Source of the DNA: Planctomycetaceae bacterium
GTDB lineage: Bacteria > Planctomycetota > MHYJ01 > SBBU01
Direction: 5' to 3'
Assembly: GCA_005239585.1 (NCBI GenBank)
Contig: SBBU01000180.1
Span: forward strand, 1 to 5,637
DNA: 5,637 bases
In this document: one piece after another, positions 1-5,532 of the stretch
Layout: every line of letters starts with the position of its first letter
How positions within the stretch are numbered: the stretch's first letter is position 1
Made by a program: the position numbers and the translations under genes
Notes under the pieces: model-generated
Database searches by the model: none
Told to the model about the DNA's origin: nothing
What the model saw: only the letters and a program-made list of their open reading frames with translations

Positions 1-42
1 TATTTCGTACCTGAGCTCTTCTGTTACTTCACTTGTCCTCAT
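1..42 (-). CDS. 5' end of an unidentified gene, cut by the window edge
   Basis: Only the first 14 codons are inside the window; they read MRTSEVTEELRYEI. A good Shine-Dalgarno site (AAGGAG, 54-49) sits six bases before the ATG at 42-40, which is the main reason to call a gene. The fragment is hydrophilic with no signal peptide visible so far, and it is too short for a family assignment. It lies 84 bases after the stop of the sigma factor gene on the same strand, so it could be co-transcribed. An anti-sigma factor would be a usual partner there, but nothing in these residues shows that. The frame stays open upstream of the ATG as far as the TAA at 129-127, so a longer product from an earlier start cannot be excluded, although the Shine-Dalgarno site argues for this start. 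Confidence 0.5.
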   Translation of the reverse strand, partial: MRTSEVTEELRYEI

Positions 43-48
43 TGCTTT

Positions 49-54
49 CTCCTT
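49..54 (-). promoter_or_regulatory. Ribosome binding site of the partial gene at 42-1
   Basis: AAGGAG on the minus strand, six bases before ATG. It fixes the start of the partial gene and shows that translation begins afresh after the GC-rich element rather than continuing from the sigma factor. Confidence 0.6.
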
Positions 55-62
55 GCTACGTT

Positions 63-119
63 CGGCGGCTCGCTCGCTTCGCGCTAGCTCTAGCGGCTCT
101 GCTGCGCTCGCTCGCCGCC
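63..119. repeat. GC-rich palindromic element between the sigma gene and the next gene
   Basis: This patch is far richer in G and C than its surroundings. It is bounded by the inverted arms GGCGGC (64-69) and GCCGCC (114-119). Inside are a small hairpin CGCTA/TAGCG (82-86 with 91-95) and a direct repeat GCTCGCTCGC (68-77 and 106-115). The composition and nested symmetry resemble interspersed palindromic elements that occur in many copies in some bacterial genomes; that this one is multi-copy is inference, since only one full copy is in the window. It carries no T-run after the stem, so it does not look like a standard intrinsic terminator. Read on the minus strand in the sigma factor's frame it has no stop codon and would encode an Arg/Ala/Glu-rich peptide. 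Confidence 0.6.
90..101 (-). repeat. 12-base direct repeat, copy 1
   Basis: CAGAGCCGCTAG on the minus strand, inside the GC-rich element. An identical 12-mer in the same orientation lies at 678-667, just after the protease stop codon. The match does not extend on either side. About one 12-base match is expected by chance in a window of this size, so the link rests on location only. Confidence 0.4.
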
Positions 120-126
120 TAGACCC

Positions 127-552
127 TTAACTTTTCATCGCCCTAAAGTTGTTCCTAAATTTTACTGACATCTCAAAACCTATAATTTCCTTCTCTTCTT
201 CCATGCTCTTCGTAATGGATACGTTTTCGGTTACCATTTTCTGTTTTGCTGTCTCGGGTAATTCGTTTGTGTCACGATGTTTCCGCTTTAAAAAATCATA
301 TATTTTGTGTTTAGCAATCCCGCAGAGCCATGTATAGAGGTTGGACTTGCCATTCCAGGTAGCCAGTGTGTTAAATGCTGATATTGAGGTCTCTTGCAGC
401 ACATCTTGGGCATCATGTTCGTCATCTTTCATCCTGCGTAAAATAAAACTATAAAGCCGTTTAATAAAAGTCTGAAAAAAGTAATCTAGCGCCTTTTGAT
501 CTCCGGCCAAAATATTTTTGACCAGTCTGCGTTCCTCCAATGTAGGATCCAT
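127..552 (-). CDS. ECF-type sigma-70 family factor, region 2 only, C-terminally truncated
   Basis: A 141-residue cytoplasmic protein related to RNA polymerase sigma factors of the extracytoplasmic function group, which direct polymerase to a small set of promoters. Residues 5-18 have the usual opening (E..LVKNILAGD). Region 2 follows: 2.1 at about 24-40, the core-binding segment DEHDAQDVLQET at 44-55, and the -10 recognition part with TWNGKSNLYTWLCGIAKHK at 65-83. From about 94 on there is only a charged linker, ending in ..FRNNFRAMKS. Family members usually have 160-200 residues, and region 4, the helix-turn-helix that reads the -35 box, is absent. No region 4 sequence is apparent before the next gene either. 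The gene lies 132 bases after the protease gene. The ATG has no Shine-Dalgarno site, and a stop in frame at 564-562 rules out an earlier start. It may be a degraded gene or a region-2-only regulator. Family call is firm; function is not. Confidence 0.85.
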   Translation of the reverse strand: MDPTLEERRLVKNILAGDQKALDYFFQTFIKRLYSFILRRMKDDEHDAQDVLQETSISAFNTLATWNGKSNLYTWLCGIAKHKIYDFLKRKHRDTNELPETAKQKMVTENVSITKSMEEEKEIIGFEMSVKFRNNFRAMKS

Positions 553-595
553 TCGAAGAAATTATATAACCCGTGCGCCAACAAAACCAACTCAT
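461..595 (-). other. Doubtful 44-codon open frame overlapping the sigma gene start
   Basis: A frame that begins MSWFCWRTGYIISS and ends at TAA 463-461, mostly inside the sigma factor gene in another frame. The only reason to mention it is its start: ATG 595-593 stands four bases after a perfect AGGAGG core. The part inside the sigma gene is probably a shadow of it. If translated at all, it could act as a short leader that brings ribosomes to the sigma start, which has no ribosome binding site of its own. Confidence 0.15.
561..590 (-). promoter_or_regulatory. Possible promoter of the sigma gene giving a leaderless transcript
   Basis: Minus strand TATAAT (566-561) is a perfect -10 box. TTGGTT (590-585) could serve as a weak -35 box at 18 bases spacing; only its first three bases match consensus. 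A start about seven bases after the -10 box would fall at about 554, next to the ATG at 552, so the message would have essentially no leader. That fits the lack of a Shine-Dalgarno site. AT-rich hexamers are common, so this is tentative. Confidence 0.35.
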
Positions 596-598
596 CTT

Positions 599-605
599 AC
601 CTCCT
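599..605 (-). promoter_or_regulatory. Strong Shine-Dalgarno sequence without an obvious gene
   Basis: AGGAGGT on the minus strand is the best match to the anti-Shine-Dalgarno sequence in the window. It lies 46 bases before the sigma factor ATG, too far to serve it directly. The nearest start, ATG 595-593, is in another frame. Confidence 0.4.
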
Positions 606-666
606 AGATATTGGTCTTGTTATAATGTGAAAATTCTTCGCTTGATATCGACTTGGGAGCATCAGA

Positions 667-678
667 CTAGCGGCTCTG
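667..678 (-). repeat. 12-base direct repeat, copy 2
   Basis: CAGAGCCGCTAG, six bases after the stop codon of the protease gene. It is identical to, and in the same orientation as, positions 101-90 in the GC-rich element. It may be a remnant of the same element or a chance match. No intrinsic terminator is visible after the protease gene: GAGC (678-675 region) and GCTC (about 659-656) give only a 4-base stem with no T-run. Confidence 0.35.
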
Positions 679-684
679 TTATGT

Positions 685-3600
685 CTATTGGGCAGTTATT
701 GTGGTGGTATTTGATTTCTGCCCACTGCTCCAGCTCTTGACGTAATAGTGATACGTCAGCCCGCTTGTCAGGCCTGTGTCGGTAAATGTCGTTGTGGCAG
801 TATATTTGACATAAGTAAAATTAACACCATCTGTGGATCTGTATATCATGAAGTAGGGACTCGTGGTACCGCTAATGCCAAGTGTTACGCTCCCTGCCCC
901 TGCATTAGTTGCAGATAGCACAGGCACAGGTGTGCTGTTGTTTACTGTCTGGGAATATACGCTTGCTCCGGTTGGGTTGCTTGCGGCATTCTGAAACCTC
1001 ATCCTAAAGCTGTATGTTGTCCCGGCAACAAGTTGAGCCCTGATTTGTGCTATTCCCAAGTTGGAAATAGGCGCAGTGAATGATGTGTCTGTAGGTCCTT
1101 TCATCTCTATTGATGCATATTGATATGCTGTGGGATTTGCAGGTGTCCATGTAAACCCCACGGCAGAGTTCGGTCCAATCCCTGTTGCTGTCAGTGTAGG
1201 CTTTGTGCTGCTTGCCGGACTAGTCCATGTAGCGCTTGAATAATTAGTAAATAATCCGGCAGCTGACCACCTGATCCTGTATACGTATGTTGTACCTGCT
1301 ACCGCTTCGCTGTCTATATAGCTTGTGGCTGTTGTCGAGGCGAGTTCTGCTTCTATATGTGAGTGGCCAGAATCATTGTATAATAGTTTGTACGATGAAT
1401 TAGATGCTTCATCGAACGTTATTCCTCCGTCTGAAGATCTCTCTATCTTCACAGTTACCCCCGTCGTATTTGCAGGACTCCATGTTATCTTTGCCGCCGA
1501 TGAATCTGTCATGCTGGTTACCGATATCACGGGTGATGCTCCTGTCGGTGCCCCTGTAACGAGCGCCGAGTATGCACTATACCCTCCCTTTCCATCGTTA
1601 AACCTTGCCCTGTACATGTAGCTCGTTCCCGGCAATACTGCCTGGTCTGTGTATGTCGTTCCTCCAACTGTAGCCATTACACTAAAGCTTGTCCCTCCAT
1701 TTGTGCTTTTCTCAAGAGATGTTGTTACTGGTGAGGTCGGTGCTGGTGACCACGATAATACTATATTATTAGTGTTGCTGGTCCTACTGAGTGTAATGGT
1801 TGCTGATGAGGTTGTAGCGCTTACGGTACCTGAGTATGCACCATATTTGCCTGCGCCATCTGTGAATCGAATTCGAAAGACATATTTCAAACCTGATACA
1901 ACTGCCATATCTTGATAACTGGTTGCACCGTTTGTCGCAGTTGTCCCTATTGCTTGGAATGCAAACCCGTCCAAGCTTCTCTCTATCGATGCCTTTGCTG
2001 GTGGTGTAGGAGTCCACTTTATTGTTACTGAGGTACTGGTTACACTTCCCAGCGAAAGAACAGGACCAGTAAAGGATACTGGAACTGTTGCCGTGTTTGA
2101 CTTTGCCCCTAGAGATGTTCCTGTACTATCTTTTGAACCAACAACATAGTAATCATAGGTGTTTCCTGATGTTGTACTGTTATCTGCATATGTTGTCGTT
2201 GTCACATTTGCTAAGATATTAAATGTTCCACTGTTTGTGTTTCTGTATACCCTCCAATAAGGTGCGCTTCCTCCTGTCCAGCTTAGATTTACACTGGCAT
2301 AGGTGGTATCTTTTGTTGCAGTAAGTGTTGGCGCTTGTGTGCTGAAATTAACAACCTTCACGATTACTGTAGTAGTAGCCTCTTGACTCTTGGTATCTAC
2401 TACCCTCAACTTGGCTGTATAGCTTCCGGCAGATGGATAGGTGTAGTTTACGGTTCCTGGTGTGCCGCTTGTCTTGTCATATGTACCATCGTTTGTGTAA
2501 TCTAATTCATATGATACTATCTGTGCCTCCGTCTCACGGAATCCATATGTCAATGTTACTGGTTGCCCTGTAGTAACGACCAATGGACTTGCGGATAGGC
2601 TTGCTATTGGCTTTGTTATTATGACTCCATAGTAATTGACGACTGTAAGTATGTCATTAATGGTAACAGGGCCATCGTTATTTAAATCAAGCGCGGGGTT
2701 AAAGTTTAGACTGCCTGGACTGCTGCCATAGCCGTTTACGACTGAAAGAATATCATTGATAGAAATTACATCATCACCATTTATGTCATACTTGAAATAT
2801 TTTGTAATTCTTATCGATCTGGTAAAAGAATTGTTTGTTTCGCTGCTTTCAGAAATAGAGTTTCCAGAGTCAACGGTTACGGTAAGTGTATAATTATCAT
2901 CTGATAGGGTTGACGGGATATTAAGTTGAACTGCCGCGAACTCGGTTGAAGACCCGGCAAGGCTGCTGATCACGCGGCTTCCAATCTCAATGGCAGGGGT
3001 GCTTGCGTTTGATATCGTATATGTAATTTTGAAATTTGACGCAGTAGATCCCTCACGATTTGAAATGGCCTCGAGTATGGTCATTGCTTTTCCCTGCTCT
3101 GCCTGTTGCGGCGACCAGATATCGCTTACTGCCAAATCACTGCCGATCCCAACTGCAAGTGTGTAAAGTGCTGAAACTGCACCTGTCTGATCCTCTGCTC
3201 TTACTTGTACTTGATATGTCCCGGCAGCTGCCCATGTGTGTGACTCTGTTACAGTAGTTCCGTTTTGAACCAGTGCTGTTGTAGTTGTATTGCCATCTCC
3301 CCAGTTGAAAGTATATTTGATCTTACCGGTATTGGGCGATGTAGCAGTGGCTGAGTAGCTGTAAGATGTGTTGACATTTCCTGCTGTAGGCCCAGTCACT
3401 AGGGGTGCAGCAAAGACTGCAGTTACTGTGAATGGACTAGACCATCCAGAGCTTAATCCTAATGGATCTACTGCCTTGACTGTGACTGAATAGGGACCAA
3501 GAGCCGCCCAGCTGTGACTTGCACTTGCTGTGGCACCAGATGCAAACGATGCTGTTGTTGTAGTACTTCCATCACCCCAATCGAATACATACTGCAGTTG

Positions 3601-4818
3601 GTCACCATTTGGATCTGTGGTTGACGTTGACCATGTGCCGTTCGTGCCTACCAGAATTTCTGAAGGGCCTGAGGGTACTGAGGGTGTGTTTGGAGCTACA
3701 TTTTGCGGACTAATTGTTACTCCTAATGTACTCGACCATCCTGATGCCAATCCAGATGAATCTTTTGCCTGTACTTTTACAGAATATGTGCCGGTAGTTG
3801 CCCAGGAATGACTTGATGACGCGGTTGCACCTGAGGCAAGAAAGGCTGTTGTTGTAGTATTTCCATCGCCCCAGTCAAATGTATATTGAACTTGGTTTCC
3901 TTCAGGATCATTAGTGGAAGTTGAATAAGTATAGCTTGTTCCTGCAAGACCTGTAGTCTGGCCAGATGGAGTGGAAGGAATGTTGGGGGGAGAATTAGTT
4001 GTTGATGCCCTGAAAGCAGCTACAGTAGAGGCGGTGTTGTTGAGTACCCTCGCATTGTCTGCGGAGGTATTTGGATCTGTATTGTGATCTACCCCGGTAG
4101 GTTTGCCATCATAAGTAACATTGGGATTTGAGAAATATAGTATGCGAGCTCCAGGACTATAAGCCATGACGGTGCGCCACTGAGTCCCTGAATTGCCTGT
4201 CCATCTATAACCATATGCATATGGGTAGGCAACCGTCCCCCCTGCGTTTTGTCTATCATGATGGCAGGCCATGTTGTGTCCTGTCTCATGAGCAAGGACA
4301 GCACCGGGCATATCGCTTCTTACAACACTAAATGCATAGCCTGCAAAGGAATTAGATACATTGGTCATCAGGTAAGCGATCCCACCATAACTTCCGGACT
4401 TGACATAGAGGCAAACAAGATCAGCACCATATTGATCTCTGAGGGAATGAACCTCATCCATAAAGCCGTCTGTCTTATTTTGTAGTCGTGATAGATCAAG
4501 CTGCATATCAGCAGAATCTGGATAACTTACTTCCCCTCTGTAGACCAGTCTCAATTGCTCGTTTATTTGGCTGTTCACGTAAGCTGTGTTGGTGTCAACG
4601 ATGTGCTGGTCTAGTTTTGCCTCCATAGCGGCGGTGCCACCAGCCGCACTTCGTGCTTGTGCTGTGTAGACTATCATTATATCGATGGTTATTGGAGGGG
4701 CAGTTGGATTTGAGAACGATGGTGCTAATATTTTGTGTGATGCCTGCTGTGTCCATGCGCTATTGGAGAGTATTAGAACTAGAATCACCGCAGCTACCAG
4801 CCAGCTTTTTCTATTCAT
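685..4818 (-). CDS. Secreted reprolysin-like zinc metalloprotease with PKD, CARDB, dockerin and FN3 modules
   Basis: A 1377-residue exported protease. Residues 1-24 form a Sec signal peptide (MNRKSW, a hydrophobic run, then SNSAWTQQA). The catalytic domain spans about 43-273: the metzincin zinc motif HETGHNMACHHD is at 177-188 (ligands H177, H181, H187; catalytic E178), the Met-turn TVMAY at 216-220 (M218). The text around YGYRW, RILYFSNP and PTGVDH is typical of bacterial M12B/M72-like reprolysins. The Gly expected at 184 is Ala. The tail has PKD domains at about 278-370, 376-468 and 471-557 (WGDG at 316, 414, 506), CARDB at 558-672, dockerin at 676-733, a PKD-like domain at 734-822, and six FN3-like domains from 828 to the end. 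No LPXTG, PEP-CTERM or other sorting signal is seen, so release or non-covalent surface binding is likely. There is no prodomain between signal peptide and catalytic domain; a prodomain-like protein is encoded just upstream. The ATG is preceded by TGGAG at seven bases. Substrates are unknown. Confidence 0.92.
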   Translation of the reverse strand: MNRKSWLVAAVILVLILSNSAWTQQASHKILAPSFSNPTAPPITIDIMIVYTAQARSAAGGTAAMEAKLDQHIVDTNTAYVNSQINEQLRLVYRGEVSYPDSADMQLDLSRLQNKTDGFMDEVHSLRDQYGADLVCLYVKSGSYGGIAYLMTNVSNSFAGYAFSVVRSDMPGAVLAHETGHNMACHHDRQNAGGTVAYPYAYGYRWTGNSGTQWRTVMAYSPGARILYFSNPNVTYDGKPTGVDHNTDPNTSADNARVLNNTASTVAAFRASTTNSPPNIPSTPSGQTTGLAGTSYTYSTSTNDPEGNQVQYTFDWGDGNTTTTAFLASGATASSSHSWATTGTYSVKVQAKDSSGLASGWSSTLGVTISPQNVAPNTPSVPSGPSEILVGTNGTWSTSTTDPNGDQLQYVFDWGDGSTTTTASFASGATASASHSWAALGPYSVTVKAVDPLGLSSGWSSPFTVTAVFAAPLVTGPTAGNVNTSYSYSATATSPNTGKIKYTFNWGDGNTTTTALVQNGTTVTESHTWAAAGTYQVQVRAEDQTGAVSALYTLAVGIGSDLAVSDIWSPQQAEQGKAMTILEAISNREGSTASNFKITYTISNASTPAIEIGSRVISSLAGSSTEFAAVQLNIPSTLSDDNYTLTVTVDSGNSISESSETNNSFTRSIRITKYFKYDINGDDVISINDILSVVNGYGSSPGSLNFNPALDLNNDGPVTINDILTVVNYYGVIITKPIASLSASPLVVTTGQPVTLTYGFRETEAQIVSYELDYTNDGTYDKTSGTPGTVNYTYPSAGSYTAKLRVVDTKSQEATTTVIVKVVNFSTQAPTLTATKDTTYASVNLSWTGGSAPYWRVYRNTNSGTFNILANVTTTTYADNSTTSGNTYDYYVVGSKDSTGTSLGAKSNTATVPVSFTGPVLSLGSVTSTSVTIKWTPTPPAKASIERSLDGFAFQAIGTTATNGATSYQDMAVVSGLKYVFRIRFTDGAGKYGAYSGTVSATTSSATITLSRTSNTNNIVLSWSPAPTSPVTTSLEKSTNGGTSFSVMATVGGTTYTDQAVLPGTSYMYRARFNDGKGGYSAYSALVTGAPTGASPVISVTSMTDSSAAKITWSPANTTGVTVKIERSSDGGITFDEASNSSYKLLYNDSGHSHIEAELASTTATSYIDSEAVAGTTYVYRIRWSAAGLFTNYSSATWTSPASSTKPTLTATGIGPNSAVGFTWTPANPTAYQYASIEMKGPTDTSFTAPISNLGIAQIRAQLVAGTTYSFRMRFQNAASNPTGASVYSQTVNNSTPVPVLSATNAGAGSVTLGISGTTSPYFMIYRSTDGVNFTYVKYTATTTFTDTGLTSGLTYHYYVKSWSSGQKSNTTTITAQ
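688..2337 (-). repeat. Array of six FN3-like domains in the protease tail
   Basis: Residues 828-1377 form six beta-sandwich units of about 82-107 residues, starting near 828, 916, 1005, 1094, 1204 and 1296. Each has an early Trp or equivalent in a strand (LSWT, IKWTP, LSWSP, ITWSP, FTWTP; LGISG in the last), a central I/L-E-x-S or VYRN/IYRS strand, and a late GxxYxYRxR or YYV strand. Such arrays usually act as spacers or as carbohydrate or protein binding modules. The fourth unit is longest, with an insertion at about 1138-1162. Confidence 0.75.
2620..2793 (-). other. Internal type I dockerin module
   Basis: Residues 676-733 hold two calcium-binding loops with the F-hand pattern of dockerins: D678-x-N680-x-D682 to D689, and D711-x-N713-x-D715 to D722. 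Each is followed by a similar helix (ILSVVNGYG and ILTVVNYYG). Dockerins bind cohesin domains on other proteins. No cohesin is seen in this window, so the partner, if any, lies elsewhere. The first loop has Asp where Gly is usual (D683). Confidence 0.85.
2803..3147 (-). other. CARDB-like domain of the protease
   Basis: Residues 558-672 begin DLAVSDIWSP and end with VDSGNSISESSETNNSF, the closing pattern typical of CARDB cell-adhesion-related domains (VD..N.I.E..E.NN). It separates the PKD triplet from the dockerin and probably acts as a spacer or adhesion module. Confidence 0.75.
3148..3987 (-). repeat. Three tandem PKD domains, the first two closely similar
   Basis: Residues 278-557 contain three PKD units with the core F-D/N-WGDG at 314-319, 412-417 and 504-509. 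Units one and two share almost the same run after the core (TTTTA, ASGATAS, SHSWA) and the same ending (GWSS), which suggests a fairly recent duplication. The third is more diverged. PKD domains usually project or position the catalytic domain outside the cell. Confidence 0.85.
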
Positions 4819-4825
4819 AATACCA

Positions 4826-4846
4826 CTCCAAAATTCTATTTTGGAA
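4826..4846 (-). promoter_or_regulatory. Hairpin joining the upstream stop codon and the protease ribosome binding site
   Basis: On the message, UUCCAAAAU (4846-4838), a three-base loop AGA (4837-4835) and AUUUUGGAG (4834-4826) form a nine-pair stem, the outermost pair being U-G. The UAG stop of the upstream gene (4838-4836) sits at the apex, and the GGAG of the protease's ribosome binding site is the whole base of the 3' arm. The protease ATG follows seven bases later. The structure is seen directly in the sequence. That it enforces translational coupling is inferred: a ribosome finishing the first gene would open it. Confidence 0.6.
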
Positions 4847-5486
4847 TAACTGGTTTCGAAGGTGGTGGGAGCTTGGTCTCATCCACCTCATCTATTACAT
4901 GGACTCCACTTGGAGTATAATTAATTTCAAATCGATTCCTACCCATCGCACTTATATACCCACTTGCAATACCTTCAGGAGTAACCACCATAGTGAAATC
5001 TCCTTTGTAATTGCCTAAAAGTTTTCCCTTCCAGATGTCGTTTGTTGACACACCTGTTGCCTTGGTCTTTTGTTCTAGAAGCACATTGAAGGATAAATCA
5101 TGAAAGAGATTTAAAGTTATTGTTGCTCCCACAATCAGTTCATTAAGATTCAGAGTTACAAGTTGGCTTCGAACTATAGCTGGTCTTTCAATACTTCTAG
5201 ATTTCTCTAGATCAAGCAATTTTTGATCTACGTTTGTTAAACGTCCAAATAACTTTGACTTTACATCTGTTGTACTAACTGGTGTATTAGAACTATTACC
5301 ATTGGTCTTTGTTCCAGATGTGTTTGAGTTATGGGTATTGTTTTGATTTGAATCAGGGTTTGCGGGGTTTGAGACATTTTGCGATTCTTTTTTTGAATCG
5401 GCAGAGTTTCTGTGAATAGGAGATATGAAAAGCACTGCCCCCACAACTACAATGGCAACGACAAAGACAATTACTCTAACCGTCAT
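4836..5486 (-). CDS. Membrane-anchored stand-alone prodomain-like partner of the metalloprotease
   Basis: A 216-residue protein. Residues 4-22 are a hydrophobic helix without a clear cleavage site, so probably a signal anchor. Residues 27-75 are an Asn/Ser/Thr-rich linker. Residues 102-208 form the folded part: a VTLNLNEL segment, ITLNLFHDLSFNVLLE (123-138), IWKGKLLGNYKGDFTMVV (151-168), GYISA and a final VHVIDEVDETKLPP (195-208). This order and these motifs match what I know of the N-terminal prodomain of bacterial reprolysin-like proteases, where it normally precedes the catalytic domain in the same chain. Here it ends in TAG 17 bases before the protease ATG, in another frame. It has no cysteine, so no cysteine-switch inhibition. 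A role as folding helper or inhibitor of the protease in trans is inferred from this. No Shine-Dalgarno site precedes the ATG, and a stop in frame at 5501-5499 excludes an earlier start. It could also be a protein of unrelated fold with chance likeness. Confidence 0.75.
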   Translation of the reverse strand: MTVRVIVFVVAIVVVGAVLFISPIHRNSADSKKESQNVSNPANPDSNQNNTHNSNTSGTKTNGNSSNTPVSTTDVKSKLFGRLTNVDQKLLDLEKSRSIERPAIVRSQLVTLNLNELIVGATITLNLFHDLSFNVLLEQKTKATGVSTNDIWKGKLLGNYKGDFTMVVTPEGIASGYISAMGRNRFEINYTPSGVHVIDEVDETKLPPPSKPVIPK

Positions 5487-5503
5487 ATTAAGGTGATTTC
5501 AAT

Positions 5504-5532
5504 AGTTTATCGACCTGTCTCTTTCTTGTCAA
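5504..5532 (-). promoter_or_regulatory. Sigma-70-type promoter of the prodomain-protease pair
   Basis: Minus strand TTGACA (5532-5527), a perfect -35 box, then 17 bases, then TAAACT (5509-5504), four of six to the -10 consensus. Transcription would start near 5497, leaving a leader of about ten bases before the ATG at 5486. It overlaps the last codons and stop of the frame entering from upstream. An imperfect palindrome GCTTAGTGAGC (5535-5545) lies just upstream of the -35 box and might be an operator. Confidence 0.55.

Noticed and set aside
621..626. Plus-strand TATAAT as a promoter
   Set aside because: There is no -35 box at proper spacing and no plus-strand gene downstream.
656..684. Intrinsic terminator after the protease gene
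   Set aside because: The only stem found is four base pairs with no T-run. Transcription may continue into the sigma gene or end in another way.
1325..1915. Plus-strand open frames of 88-98 codons opposite the protease gene
   Set aside because: They lie wholly opposite the repetitive Ser/Thr-rich tail, whose codons leave the complementary strand open. They have no recognisable domain or ribosome binding site.
3530..3811. Plus-strand frame of 93 codons opposite the PKD domains
   Set aside because: It is a shadow of the PKD repeat coding sequence, with no independent support.
4089..4304. Minus-strand frame of 71 codons overlapping the protease active-site region
   Set aside because: It is inside the well-supported catalytic domain in another frame and has no family features.
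5261..5446. Minus-strand frame of 61 codons inside the prodomain-like gene
   Set aside because: It overlaps the low-complexity linker coding region in another frame, and its length is explained by that bias.
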